64,000 bases of DNA from Delphinus delphis (Eukaryota > Chordata > Mammalia > Artiodactyla > Delphinidae). The position numbers and the translations under genes are program-made. Numbering within the stretch: position 1 is the stretch's first letter; each line of letters opens with the position of its first letter. The notes under the pieces are model-generated. The model did no database searches, was not told the DNA's origin, and saw only the letters and a list, made by a program, of their open reading frames with translations. Shown in pieces: positions 50,037-60,879 of this stretch. The stretch lies in contig NC_082687.1 in assembly GCF_949987515.2 (NCBI RefSeq), forward strand, positions 123,423,838 through 123,487,837, written 5' to 3'.

Positions 50037-50720
50037 TAAACTTTTAAATGAATACAGTGCCACAGAAGCACAGGCCTAGATTAAAAAGGCTTTTACAGTT
50101 CAAGTCTTAAAACGAACTTCAGGCCTCCAAAGATACACTAACAAAAGTAGCCATGAAAACTGTGCAGACACAAAGGAATGTACACTACATAAAACTCACT
50201 TCAGATGTGTCCCTAAAAATAATGTTTAAGAAAATAATCTCCCAGAATACAGACACATGGACTATGGAAAACCTTGAAAAAGCACATTCTTCCCAGAGGA
50301 CTGAATTTCCTCTTGGGGGACAGAGATAATGCCCCTCTCCATGGCAAAGAAGAGATCTGTTTTCTCCTCCAGGATTATAATTATGTCATTTTATTGTAAT
50401 GATATAAGAATGTCTCCCACTAGCGCAAAGGTTAGCAGAATTGATATCGTAACATTGGGAATTTTATAAACTCAGAATTCCTGGGCTGGGATGAAGACCC
50501 ATTGGGTGAACAGCATCAGCCTGTGCCACAATCATGGGACTTGGCGTGTCAATAGTAACTGATGCAAACATGCAGCTCATGTTACCTGCTGTGCCACCAG
50601 TGATACAGTTCTTTGTCTCTGACACAGGATTTTTGTGATTTTTTTCATCATCAATGACACTATAGTAGAATAACTTGTTAGCTTAAAACCAGGGTAAAAT
50701 CCAAAACACTGGAGAATTTT
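50037..50720 (-). pseudogene. Candidate retropseudogene of unknown parent
   Basis: The T-rich tract at 49995-50036 would be the tail of a reverse-oriented retrocopy. On the minus strand a frame stays open for about 73 codons, from an in-frame TAA upstream (near 50680) to a TAA at 50464-50466, and is followed by roughly 430 bp that resemble a 3' UTR. The predicted peptide is Ser/Thr/Pro- and Met-rich near its end (…DTPSPMIVAQADAVHPMG…) and is not part of any transposon I know. I cannot name the parent gene, and no target duplication was found. Confidence 0.35.
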
Positions 50721-50750
50721 TTGATAATAATATATCTTTTCAATATTAGG

Positions 50751-50875
50751 TCACCTGAACAAGGGAAGCCATATTGAATCAGATACAAAGAACCACACAT
50801 CAAGTGATAAACCTGGACTTCATGCTCAATGCAATTACTGGACGAGAACTTGTGTTGTTACTCTTGGTAAAAAGG
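50751..50875 (+). other. Exon-like block
   Basis: The block is preceded by 'ttttcaatattag' and followed by 'gtgagtatg', which is a strong 5' splice-site sequence. One frame is open through all 125 bp and beyond, with about 41 codons (ending TCVVTLGKK at the donor). It lies between a candidate retrocopy and an LTR and is not a repeat I recognise. The pyrimidine tract of the acceptor is weak. Confidence 0.25.
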
Positions 50876-50897
50876 TGAGTATGTTCTATTTGTATAG

Positions 50898-51226
50898 TGT
50901 TATGAGTTGAAGTGTGTCCCCCCTCAAATTCATATGTTGGCGTCCTAACTCCCAGTATCTTATAATGACACCTTATTTGGCAATAAGACTATTTCAGATG
51001 TAGTTAAGTTGAGATGAGGTCATCAGGGTAGGTGCTAATCCAATAACTATATCTTTATAAAAACAGGAAATTTGAACACAAGGATATTCATACAGGGAGA
51101 ATGCTGTGTGAAGCTGAAGGAAAGTATTGGGGTGAGGCTTCAAGACTGTGAGACAATATATTTCTGTTGCTTAAGTCACCCAGCTGTGGTAGTACTTTGT
51201 TATAGCAGCTCTAGCAAACTAATGTA
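50898..51226 (+). mobile_element. MLT1-type solo LTR
   Basis: Sense order: 'tgttatgagttgaagtgtgt', 'caaattcatatgttgg', 'ccttatttggcaataagac', 'gatgaggtcatcagggtagg', 'ctgtgagacaatatatttctg', 'taagtcacccagctgtgg', 'agctctagcaaactaatg'. The centre is shortened compared with the full LTR. Confidence 0.82.
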
Positions 51227-51229
51227 GGA

Positions 51230-52185
51230 AAAGGGTGAAGTGGATGTATGGAAATCAGAAGAGCAGGGACTTAACTGGCTGCCCGACATATGTCCTTTTA
51301 TTTCTAGGATGACATTTAAACTGCATTCCCATTCTACCTTATATTCTGGTGGGGACAGGCATCTGAATTCTGGATATTACAATGCAGATGAGAAGTATAA
51401 GAACACCACTTAGAAGCCTTGGTCATAAAAGCCTTTGACTCATTATCCTTCATGACTTTTCATCTTTCAGTAGTGATCATTGAAGCCATGTTTTGAAAAC
51501 AAAAGAACCAAAAAAAAACTTTTTAAGTGCATCTTTCAATTCAGTTTTGAAGTCTATGAGTGAGAACTGTGTTAAGTCACTGCGATTTTGGATTTTATCT
51601 GTTATAGTAGCAATGTTATCTAGACAAATACACAATAACAACTTCCTTACCAGTAACCTGATCACATTATACAGATCAATAATTCAGGAATATTTTGGAA
51701 AGTTTGTGTTGGGATGATTGGAGAGTGAGGATATACTGAACCTTTGTTCTACGTTATTGGGTAGCATTAACTGTCCAATTTGATAAAACGTACTTGGTTG
51801 GGTACCATCTATGCTGAACATTAATGAGCATGATAGAGAACCACATCGTTTTGTAAGTAGATTATCCAGATTTCCCTGAGGGGGATGGGTATTGAGTGGA
51901 GTGTGAGCTATGAAAATGCCAACTCTGAATACTTTATAATCCAATATTTTCTGACATTAAACTTAAATTAGTTTCCTGTAGTATTTTTTTTAAAGAAATG
52001 TATGTTTTGTAGCTATGAGTGAATAGAGTTAAAAGATAAGCAGTAAGAGCCACTTCTAGAATGGAGGCATGAGGAGATCTGCAGACTGGCTCCCCGGCAT
52101 AACCTGGTAAAATTTTTATAAAAGAAAACATTTAAAGTCTATGGATATTGTCTTAAAGGCATACACCAAGTGAAGAAATGTTTAT
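51230..52185. other. Unassigned sequence
   Basis: No gene or repeat recognised. The complementary frames at 51477-51717 are AT-driven. Confidence 0.5.
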
Positions 52186-52189
52186 TCAA

Positions 52190-54975
52190 GAAAATCTACA
52201 TTTTGGTAAGAATAGCAAGAGTCGGTGGCACTTGACCTATAACCAGTGCCCTCTCCCGCAATTCCACAGATTAGTATGATAACATCTCTACTCTTGGTAG
52301 ATGTGGTGAAGAAGATGGGACTTCCTCCTCCTTCAGTAATCAGTCAAGTGCTTCAGTATCTTCCTGGGAGAGGCAATCAACCAGCATTTCTCATTCTCCC
52401 AAGCTCCATGTTGCAGAGCCTAAATTTCAGACTAGTGCAGCAGAGAGGCTGGGTCTTCCTTCCTCTACCTAGCTTTCCTTCTTCCATAGCGTGGTGGTTC
52501 CACTACAAGAGAGGAAGACTGAGAATACTAGCACCCTATCCTTGCTGCAGCCTGCTTAAAGGGCAGAAGTTCTGTGCAGGGAAGGGCAAGCTGAGAAGAC
52601 CAAAGGCAACTGGTTCACATGCTACCTTGCTCATCCAGCAGGAATGTCTCTCTGAGAGAAATGGACAACTCTCTCTGCTCCCACCTTAGGATCAGGGGCT
52701 CAGAGGTTTTGCCCAAAGGGTAAAGATATGTCATAATAACACAGAGCTCCAAAGCCCTCCCCTCCAAAAATGACTTTATTTAGAACAGAATGTGGGGAAC
52801 TAAAGGCTAAGGTAATCTGAAAAACAGTGAAGATTTTGGTGGGAAGCAATTTAGAGGAGGCCAATCATAAGAACCTTAAACTAAGCTGTAGATCAGCTAC
52901 TCCATCAGAGAGAACCAGGGAAAGAAACAGATAAGGAGGCCTTACTGGAGTCAGAACAAACCTTGAAGACTGACGTCCAAAATTAGTTCTTCAGGGCCTC
53001 AGACTTAGTTGGATTAGACTGAGGAGCAATTCACACCCCACAGCATAGTCAAAACCAATAGTGCAATCAGCTGACAGTTACTGGAGCCTAACTGCTGTGT
53101 GTGATACCAAAAGAGACAGATAGCCTAACAGAGAGAAGGGGAAAGTCAAAGAGAGCCCTGTCAAAACCACTGACGTACCAGGGTGTCTGTGCACACACCC
53201 AAGGCTGCCTGCACCCTCTGAGTTAGTGACATCAGAGACCTCACACTATAGGGAAATATACTTAGTTCAAATAGTCCAGCCAAGTCTCTAAACGAATAAG
53301 CAGGCAAGCAAACAAATAAGACAATAATAACAAGCCCTGGAGAGGGAAGATCAATATCCAGAGTTGCCACAGTATATTATCAAAAATCAAAAATGTTTTC
53401 AACAAAAATGTATAAAATATGATAAAAAGAAAACACTGAAAGTTGTGACCCATACATAGAAACAAAGCAGGCGACAGAAATTTCCTGGGAGAGGGCTTAG
53501 ATGTTAGACTTAACAGACAAACACGTAAAATAACTATTATAAATATGTTCAAAGAAACAAAGAAAACACTTAAATAAAGGAAGTAATAGTGACAATATCT
53601 CATCAAATAAAGAATATAAATAAAGAGATAGAAATAATGAAGAAAGACTCATATAGAAACTCTGGAATTTAAAAATACCGTAACTGGGGCTTCCCTGGTG
53701 GCTCAGTGGTTGAGAGTCCGCCTGCCGATGCAGGGGACGCGGGTTCGTGCCCCGGTCCGGGAAAATCCCACATGCCGCGGAGCGGCTGGGCCCGTGAGCC
53801 ATGGCCGCTGAGCCTGCGCGTCCAGAGCCTGTGCTCCACAATGGGAGAGGCCACAACAGTGAGAGGCCCGCGTACCGCAAAACAAAAACAAACAAACAAC
53901 AACAACAACAAAAAGTACCGTAACTGAAATAAAATTTTCTCTAGAGGGGCAAAATAGTATATTTAAAACAACAAAAACCAATTGCCAGTGAACTTCAATT
54001 TAGATTCACAGAGATTATGCAATCTGAAGAGTAAAGAGAAAAAATTAAGAAACATAAACAAATCTTCAGATAAATATAGGATACCAATATACAACATAAT
54101 AGGAGTAGCAGAGAAAGAGCAGAAAGAGAAAAGGAAAGAAAAAATATTTGGAGAAATAATAGCTGAAAACTTGCCAAATCTGATGAAATATACAAATGGT
54201 CATTAAACATCAGGAAATTCAAATCAAAATTGTAATGTGTTACTACTTCACACTCACTAAGATGACCATAATCAAAAATATAAATAAGTGTTGGCATAGA
54301 TGTGGAGAATTTGGAAACCTCACACATTGCTATTAGAAATTTAGACTCAGATGTGGTCACTTTGAAAATAGTCTGGCAGTTCCTCACAAGTTTAAACTTG
54401 GAGTTATCATATGACCCAGAAATTCCATTCTTAGGCGTATAATTAAGAAAATTGAAAACATATATCCACACAAAAACTTACAAACAGATGTTCATAGCAA
54501 CATTATTTATAATACCTCAAAGTGGAAATGACCCAAATGTCCGTCAACTAATAAATAGAAAAATTAAAAGCTGTATATCCATACAATGTAATGATTTTTT
54601 CCATAATAGAAAAGAGCAAAGTATTGATACATGCTATAACATGAATGGACCTCAGAAAGATGATGTTGGGTTAAAGAATCCAGTCATAAAGGGCTACATA
54701 TTTTATGGTTTCATTATTAAAAATGAACACAATAAGCAAGTATAGAGACAGAAAGTAGATTAGTGTTGGGTAGGACTGAGAGTGTTGGCGAAGGAAAAGA
54801 GTGACTGTTAATGGCTGCAAGGCTTGTTTTGGGTTAATGACAACATTCTAAAATTGATTGTATTAACGGTTGTGCAACTTTGAGAATATCCTGAAGACTA
54901 TTGAATTTTATACTTTAAATGTGTGAATTGTATGGTATGAGTCTAATCTCAGTAAAGATGTTATATTTTTAAAAG
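52190..54975 (+). mobile_element. L1 with 5' UTR and ORF1 but most of ORF2 deleted
   Basis: In order: a GC-richer 5' UTR-like part (52190-53450; it includes the 147-codon frame 52246-52689, which I do not regard as a gene), ORF1 sequence (about 53480-54190; 'aaactctggaatttaaaaat', 'gaaataatagctgaaaac'), then abruptly the ORF2 3' end ('tgacccagaaattccattc', 'ttcatagcaacattattta', 'agagacagaaagtagattag') and the 3' UTR ending with 'aatctcagtaaagatg'. The jump near 54190-54215 removes over 2.5 kb including endonuclease and reverse transcriptase. A young SINE sits inside ORF1. Confidence 0.85.
53687..53915 (+). mobile_element. Young CHR-type SINE with (CAA)n tail
   Basis: The head 'gggcttccctggtggctcag' carries the A box at 53699-53709, and the B box 'ggttcgtgcc' is at 53742-53751; the tail is (CAA)n. 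The 11-bp target duplication taccgtaactg is perfect at 53676-53686 and 53916-53926. It interrupts the L1 ORF1, which resumes cleanly. Frames seen on either strand in this SINE are not genes. Confidence 0.98.
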
Positions 54976-54979
54976 GGAT

Positions 54980-55534
54980 AAGCATACCTCTCCAGAGCTT
55001 TACACTCTATTTAGAAAAGAAAATGTTTATAGGATCAATCAAAATTTGATAAGAGCTATGAAACATTAATGAACAAACTAACAGTTTTACTAACTCAATT
55101 GTGGAGGTGTTTCATTTGGGAAAACCAGATAAGAATTCATATGCAAGGTGGAATTTGGGCTTCAGAATGATATCCATAGATATTGAATGTACACTGTGAG
55201 AAAATACTGAAAAATGGAAAAGATATAGCATCTTCTGGAATGCAGTAGAATGTACAGCAGAGGATTAGCTTTGAAAAATGCAACTTCTAACATGAAAAGG
55301 AAATCAAATCATGGCAGGCCTTGGATGTCATGCTAGCAAATTTGTTCAATACTTCAGCTTGAGAAAGTTTTTCAAAGGTTTAAATAAGGTAGTAAAAAAT
55401 GACTATATCAGTTGATTGCAGTTTCTTGGTAATAAAAATTTCTCAGTTTTCAATAACAGTTGTTAAGGGACTTCTGTCTTTAGAGGTACACAATTTCTAA
55501 AGGTTGACTTGGTTGTCAGGCTTATTTTTATTCT
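54980..55534. other. Unassigned, possibly an old repeat
   Basis: No gene. Around 55300-55345 'atggcaggccttggatgtca' resembles the unresolved old repeat type noted at 14715. Confidence 0.4.
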
Positions 55535-55550
55535 CAACACATACTGCTTT

Positions 55551-55778
55551 TCTTTTTTCTTTTTTTTTTTTTTTTTTTTTTTTTTTGCGGTACGCGGGCC
55601 TCGCACTGTTGTGGCCTCTCCCGTTGCGTAGCACAGGCTCCAACCACGCAGGCTCAGCAGCCATGGCTCACGGGCCCAGCCGCTCCGCGGCACGTGGGAT
55701 CTTCCCGGACCGGGGCACGAACCCATGTCCCCTGCATCGACAGGCGGACTCTCAACCACTGCGCCACCAGGGAAGCCC
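55551..55778 (-). mobile_element. Young CHR-type SINE
   Basis: Reverse orientation: a T run of 26 bp at 55561-55586, then 'gcggtacgcgggcctcgcac' and the complement of the head 'gccaccagggaagcccc' at the end. The 16-bp target duplication caacacatactgcttt is perfect at 55535-55550 and 55779-55794, so the insertion is comparatively recent. Confidence 0.98.
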
Positions 55779-55794
55779 CAACACATACTGCTTT

Positions 55795-56390
55795 GAAACA
55801 GTTGAGTTGGTCATCTTTCATGGTCAATGAGAAGAAGTTTTAGAGGGTAGTCTAAATGACACATAAAAAGACTGACTGATAATATATCACTAACATATTT
55901 ATTTGCATTCTCCATCGGTCTCAAGGGATTTTAATTACCTAGATTGAATGAAATAAATTAAATGATATTATTGGAAGTTTGGAGATTTTGATTAGTTCCT
56001 AGATTTTTACTTAATATCAGTTTCATGCGTTCAGAAAACTAAAAAGTCTACACATTCAAATCAAGAAGCTTATATTTTTTCATTTCTGGAAACTGAGGAA
56101 ATGTCACCCTAATGTAATATTATCCTGCCATATCAGCAAGAAAACTCAACTCTAGTAAAATGTGTAATATGAATTTCTCTGATTCGATGTCACACACTCT
56201 CCAAAGTTGTCTTATAATTTCAATATTTAGCTTCAAAATAGAAATACTACATTTTAATAGTGGTGGTGTTATTATTTATTATAATTACATTATTTCATTG
56301 TTTAGATATTTTTATGGCTGCGTGGGTGTTTTAAATAAAAATAACCATATTATTTTAGACAATTATTTGAGACAATCATTTTAGAGATAT
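55795..56390. other. Unassigned AT-rich sequence
   Basis: No gene or repeat recognised. Confidence 0.5.
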
Positions 56391-56394
56391 GATC

Positions 56395-56530
56395 TATCAC
56401 ACCCAGCCTTTTGTGGATGAAACTGAGTCCAAGAAAAACTGTGAGGGGCTAATGGGTTTATCACAATTTAGTGCCAAAGCTGGGATACAATTCAAACATC
56501 TTAATTTCAGGATCAGTGACTTTCCTTATA
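56395..56530 (-). repeat. MIR remnant
   Basis: The antisense MIR order 'gtggatgaaactgagtcca', 'aatttagtgccaaagctggg', 'atacaattcaaacatctt' is visible. It accounts for the first third of a 163-codon frame (56389-56880), so I do not call that frame a gene. Confidence 0.65.
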
Positions 56531-56679
56531 TACCATCCAATAGATTAGCTAACAATTGTTTGGATAATCATGTAGGAAACCTAATAAAATTATGTGACAT
56601 GGTAATAAATGATTTCTACTTCTGGCTTGTCAAGGATTTGGACTATAACAAGACTATAACAAGCCCCAAAGCCATTTAT

Positions 56680-57350
56680 TATATTCTGCTATATGACATT
56701 CGGTCATGGGGGCCTGCCCGAATTCAGATCTTCGTGGATAGCAAGGGGTCAGTTAAGTCCGTTCAGCCAAGCACTAAGTCCTCATGTTTGGCTTCAGTAC
56801 TGCTGGCATTTTCCTGCCTCAGCGTGATCACAGTCTTACTGAGTGCTCTCACAGAGTGTGAGAGAAATGAATTGCATTAGGTTTTAACAATAAAGATGCA
56901 GTTACCTTCTGCCGTTTCCAGATTTCCTGTGTGACAAACGTCAGAATTAAACTGTTGCAACATTCAGCACATTTTTATCCAGATAAATATTGAAAACATA
57001 TTTAATGCAATATCGAAGGGATTAGAGTATTCAGAAAAGGGAAAGTCTGACTAATGCAGCAGCTGCACAGCATTCCAGTGCACTCAAGCTATTGCCAGCA
57101 TTTATTAGCCAGTCAAGTCTTTGACAATAAACAATCTGCGGTCCGGCTCATGTTCTCCAGCGGATAGTTGTTGGAAGTTTGTTTTCATGACGGCATTAAC
57201 AGTTCTTGTTTCTGCAGGTTGCCTGTTACTACTGCTTAATTAACATCGGAAGTCTTTTAATCGAGCTTTAAATGTACTTTTAATTGCATTCCAACAGATG
57301 ATATTTTTATGCTAATGATCCACTTGCAAAGGGTAAATAAATTAATATGT
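56680..57350. promoter_or_regulatory. Candidate conserved enhancer-like block
   Basis: This 670-bp block contains no recognised repeat, has several CpGs in a CpG-poor window (for example 56701, 57138-57144, 57162) and clusters words bound by developmental factors: an E-box CAGCTG at 57060-57065, two SOX-like ACAAT at 57124-57128 and 57131-57135, a palindromic homeodomain-type TTAATTAA at 57236-57243, and a POU-like ATGCTAAT at 57309-57316. Such words occur by chance, so the call rests on their density and on the lack of repeats. No promoter or open frame is supported. Confidence 0.4.
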
Positions 57351-57351
57351 A

Positions 57352-57784
57352 TCAAAAATAGAATTTGCAACAGAAAATAGTGTATCTGTTAACTGCAAAA
57401 ATTGAGCTGGTTGTTTCTTAATACCTTATTTCATAAACTTTATATCTAAAATAAAATGAAACAAAAGAAGCACACCATTTTTTCAGCCTTCTTCCATATG
57501 TAACGCACTGTTTACATCTCTCTATAACTATATTATCTCATGGGGTTAGAATCAGGCCTTCTTTTAAGCAGGTTCATGTGGAAAGGCCAAAATGGTTGCA
57601 GAAAGGGTTGCATTTCCGATGGGATGGGTTTTGTTCTGTTTCCAGGTCATACTAGTTGTTTGATCTTTTGAATCTCACTTTTGGGTAGAATGGATCATTA
57701 ATGTAGTCAAAAATCATTTTTGGTAGTTAAAATTGGGAAGTATCCAAACGATATGACAAAGAAATAATTAAAACAAGATGAAGT
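57352..57784 (+). repeat. Left arm of a ~430-bp inverted duplication
   Basis: This segment matches the reverse complement of 60170-60600 along its full length at roughly 90% by eye. Shared blocks include 'tttacatctctctata', 'catggggttagaatcaggcc', 'gaatctcacttttgggtaga' and 'gccaaagaaataattaaaac' (one change in this arm). It differs by a 6-bp addition near 57525 and by a 9-bp loss near 57640 between short 'ctg' repeats. It adjoins the enhancer-like block. I recognise no repeat family in it. Confidence 0.95.
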
Positions 57785-57789
57785 TTTTT

Positions 57790-59610
57790 CCCCTTGGAGA
57801 GTATCTCTAACAAATACTTTGAAGAAAAAGTGGAAATCTAAACTCAGGAAATTAAATGTAAATATCTCTAGGACTTCAACTGTAAAACTACAAATGTAAA
57901 GATAAAATTTAATGCAAAAGATAGACTCAATAATATGTTACTTTTACATAGCATTTTACTAGCAATTAATACTCTGTATATACATGCATACCAAGGCTTA
58001 TGTACGTTGCTATTAAAATTTAAACTTTGGCTTCTCTTATTTTTTTCCTTTAATATATTCCATCTAGAGAGTATTTTGAAATTATTTCAACAACAAAAAT
58101 GGGACCAATGTGATTTCTGCCCCCATAAATACAAATAGCATAAAAATGAAATTCCATGTATATAAGCATCCATGTTTATGTAACATAGCAATGTAATCTT
58201 TAAACATTTAATCTATCCTATTTTGTTTTCTTTTTGGTCTCTAGGAGTTTACAATGTATAGATATCGTCAATTAAATAACCAAATTAAGTTTGAATAATC
58301 TAAACATAACCTCTAAAACTTAAATTCCTTTTTCAGGGCCTCTGCATCACCCTTGTGGAAAGTTTATAAAATTTTTAGGCATTAAAACATTTAAAACATT
58401 TGAGTTGTATGTAATGAAGAATTAGGGTGAAACATTATTCAGTTCCTATGAAAATAAATGTATTCAATTAATAGAATTATTTTAATTAAATCAGTATCCT
58501 AGTATAGTTTGAAGGGCTATAGATAAAATTTAAAGCACAAGTTAAATAACTCTAAAACTTATGCCCAAACTAGCTGTTATTGATTATCTCATATCAATCA
58601 ACCATTTATATTAATCTATAAAATGAATCTTTCAACCTGGTAGCAATCTTCTCCTGTTTTAGAAAGACAATGGTCCAGTCTGTATGTAGGTTGAGATTCC
58701 ATAACATAAGGCTTCAAAAAAGTATCTTCTTTATAGGAATGGGAGAATGGGGAAGGAGATATTCTGTTTAGTTGTGTTAGAGAGTTGTAAGTGGTTGTTC
58801 ATATAAATATAATTTCTTTAAAAGTACTTACCAATATATAATAGCATGTACTTAATCTGGTGATGTAGAAGCATATGAAATCAATAACCTCATCTCAGGC
58901 TTATGGTTTATGATTGTCTCCTACTGATTCAGTAGAATATGTTATAATTTTGTTTTCTACAAAGCTTTCTTCTTGGTCAGTGTATGACTTTATATAGTTT
59001 ACCATACCTGCTCTATCCTTGAGGAACTTGTATTTTAGATAAATGAAAAAAAGTGTAAACAAAAAAGTATCACCAATTTTATAGGTGTTTTAATAAGAAA
59101 TAATAAGGCACAAAAGTCTTTTTAAAGAAGACTCTTGTAAAAAGTCTTCACAGAAGGGGATCAAACTTCTTTATAAATGAGGGAGTATTTGGGGCTGAAT
59201 CTTAGAATACAACTATTAAAGGTTCAAAAAAGCAGTTTTCCTACAAGTATTTCATTGCTAAACAACATAAAGTATTAGAAGTTTTGAGACCCAACTGAAA
59301 AAAAATATCTGTAGAGTTATATACAAACCAGTAAGATTGTTAAACAAACAAGAAATATTATATTTTCATGTTTCATGAAAATGTGAGAAAATGTAAGAAA
59401 ACTTGGGGTGGAAAATATAAGAAAAATATTTTTATTTTATTATTGTATTAGGCAAATATACTTTCTATTATACAAGAAAAAGTATAAAACATTATTACTT
59501 ACCTGAATGATACAATGGAACATATATACAGAAAGTTCATTAAACTTTTCACTTCATTTTGATATTTTCACTGCTGGAACTGGTTGCTTTAAATAAAATA
59601 TGAAATATCC
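57790..59610. other. Unassigned sequence in the inverted-repeat spacer
   Basis: No gene or repeat recognised; AT-rich. Confidence 0.5.
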
Positions 59611-59614
59611 ATGT

Positions 59615-59990
59615 GTAATATTGTTGTAGTCTAAGTAGTTATGTCCCTGCAGTTTCTTATGCTGGAATCTTAACCCCCAAATATGATGGTATTAGGAGGT
59701 GAGGTCTTTGGGAGGTGCTTATGTCTTCATGAGGGTGGTGCTCTCATGAATGGGATGGTGTTCTTATAAAAGTGGCTACACAGAGATCCCTTGGCCCTTT
59801 CACCATGTGAGGACACAGGGAGCAGTTGCCATCTATGAACAAGGAAGTGGGCCCTCAACAGAACACAACTATATTCATGCCTTGATCTTGGACTCCTCAG
59901 CTCCAGAACTGTGAGAAATAAATGTTTCTTATTTTTATAAGTCACCCAGTCTATTGGAGTAAATAATCAGCCTGAAGGGACTAAGATAAA
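59615..59990 (+). mobile_element. MaLR solo LTR (MLT1/MST-like)
   Basis: Sense order: 'tatgctggaatcttaaccc', 'attaggaggtgaggtctttg', 'tgctctcatgaatgggatgg', 'accatgtgaggacacaggg', 'ccttgatcttggactcc', 'cagctccagaactgtgag', 'aagtcacccagtctattgg'. Only the LTR is present. It lies in the spacer of the inverted duplication. Confidence 0.82.
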
Positions 59991-60169
59991 TGTATATGTA
60001 TTTTTAACAATTTATTGAGTCACTTATATTTATTCTATTCTATAAGCAATAACTCTACTCCAAGCCTTTGCTGTGTATTCCATAAATATTTGTTATTGAT
60101 CAAAATGAGGCTAGACCAAGAATATGTGATATGTTACTGCTATCCATTTTCATCCTGCATAGTCAGTGT

Positions 60170-60600
60170 TCTTCTTGTTTTAATTATTTCTTTGGCATAT
60201 CGTTTGGATACCTTCCAATTTTAACTACAAAAAATGATTTTTGACTACATGAATGATCCATTCTACCCAAAAGTGAGATTCAAAAGATTGAACAACTAGT
60301 ATTACCTGGAAACAGATCACTCAGAGCAAAACCCATCCAATCAGGAAAGAAACCCTTTCTGCAACCACTTTGGCCTTTCCATGTGAACCTGCTCAAAAGC
60401 AGGCCTGATTCTAACCCCATGAGATAATATAGAGAGATGTAAACAGTGCATTACATATTGAAGAAGGCTGAAAAAAATGTATACTTCTTTTGTTTCATTT
60501 TATTTTAGGATACAAAGTTTTTGAAATAAGGTATTAAGAAGCAACCAGCTCAAGTTTTGCAATAAACAGATACCCTATTTTCTGTTGGAATTCCTATTGT
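60170..60600 (-). repeat. Right arm of the ~430-bp inverted duplication
   Basis: Reverse complement of 57352-57784. Homology ends abruptly at about 60170 on the left (after 'cttcttgttttaattatttc') and about 60600 on the right ('ggaattcctattgt'). No target duplications, tail or terminal repeats typical of a transposon were found at its edges. Confidence 0.95.
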
Positions 60601-60609
60601 AACTGACAT

Positions 60610-60875
60610 GGTGGTGGGGATAGGAGCTTCTGAAAGAAGCAATCAAGCCAGATTACTAAAGTAATTTAATAAGTACTGATCAACAGGGGAGACCCACAGT
60701 TCATAAGACCCACTTACATAGACGAAGTTTCACATCAGATTCAAATGCCCAATTTTAAAAGATAAGCAGACAACCATAATCAGGAAATATCTGGGGAGGC
60801 CTCCAATATAAAATAAATGGATCAAAACAGATAAACAAGCAAAAAAGGAACCTGTAAGAAACATGAAACTCAGAA
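60610..60875. other. Unassigned sequence
   Basis: No recognised feature; it leads into the HAL1-like tract and may be its 5' part. Confidence 0.4.
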
Positions 60876-60879
60876 AGAA

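Noticed and set aside
52246..52689. 147-codon open frame on the + strand as a gene
   Set aside because: It lies in the GC-richer 5' UTR-like part of an L1, has no recognisable domain and looks like a chance frame.
53995..54471. 158-codon minus-strand frame
   Set aside because: Antisense of L1 ORF1/ORF2 remnants; Leu/Ser-rich composition is typical of a shadow frame.
56389..56880. 163-codon open frame, longest in the window
   Set aside because: Its first third is an antisense MIR and the rest overlaps the enhancer-like block; the peptide shows no domain. A coding role is not excluded but not supported.
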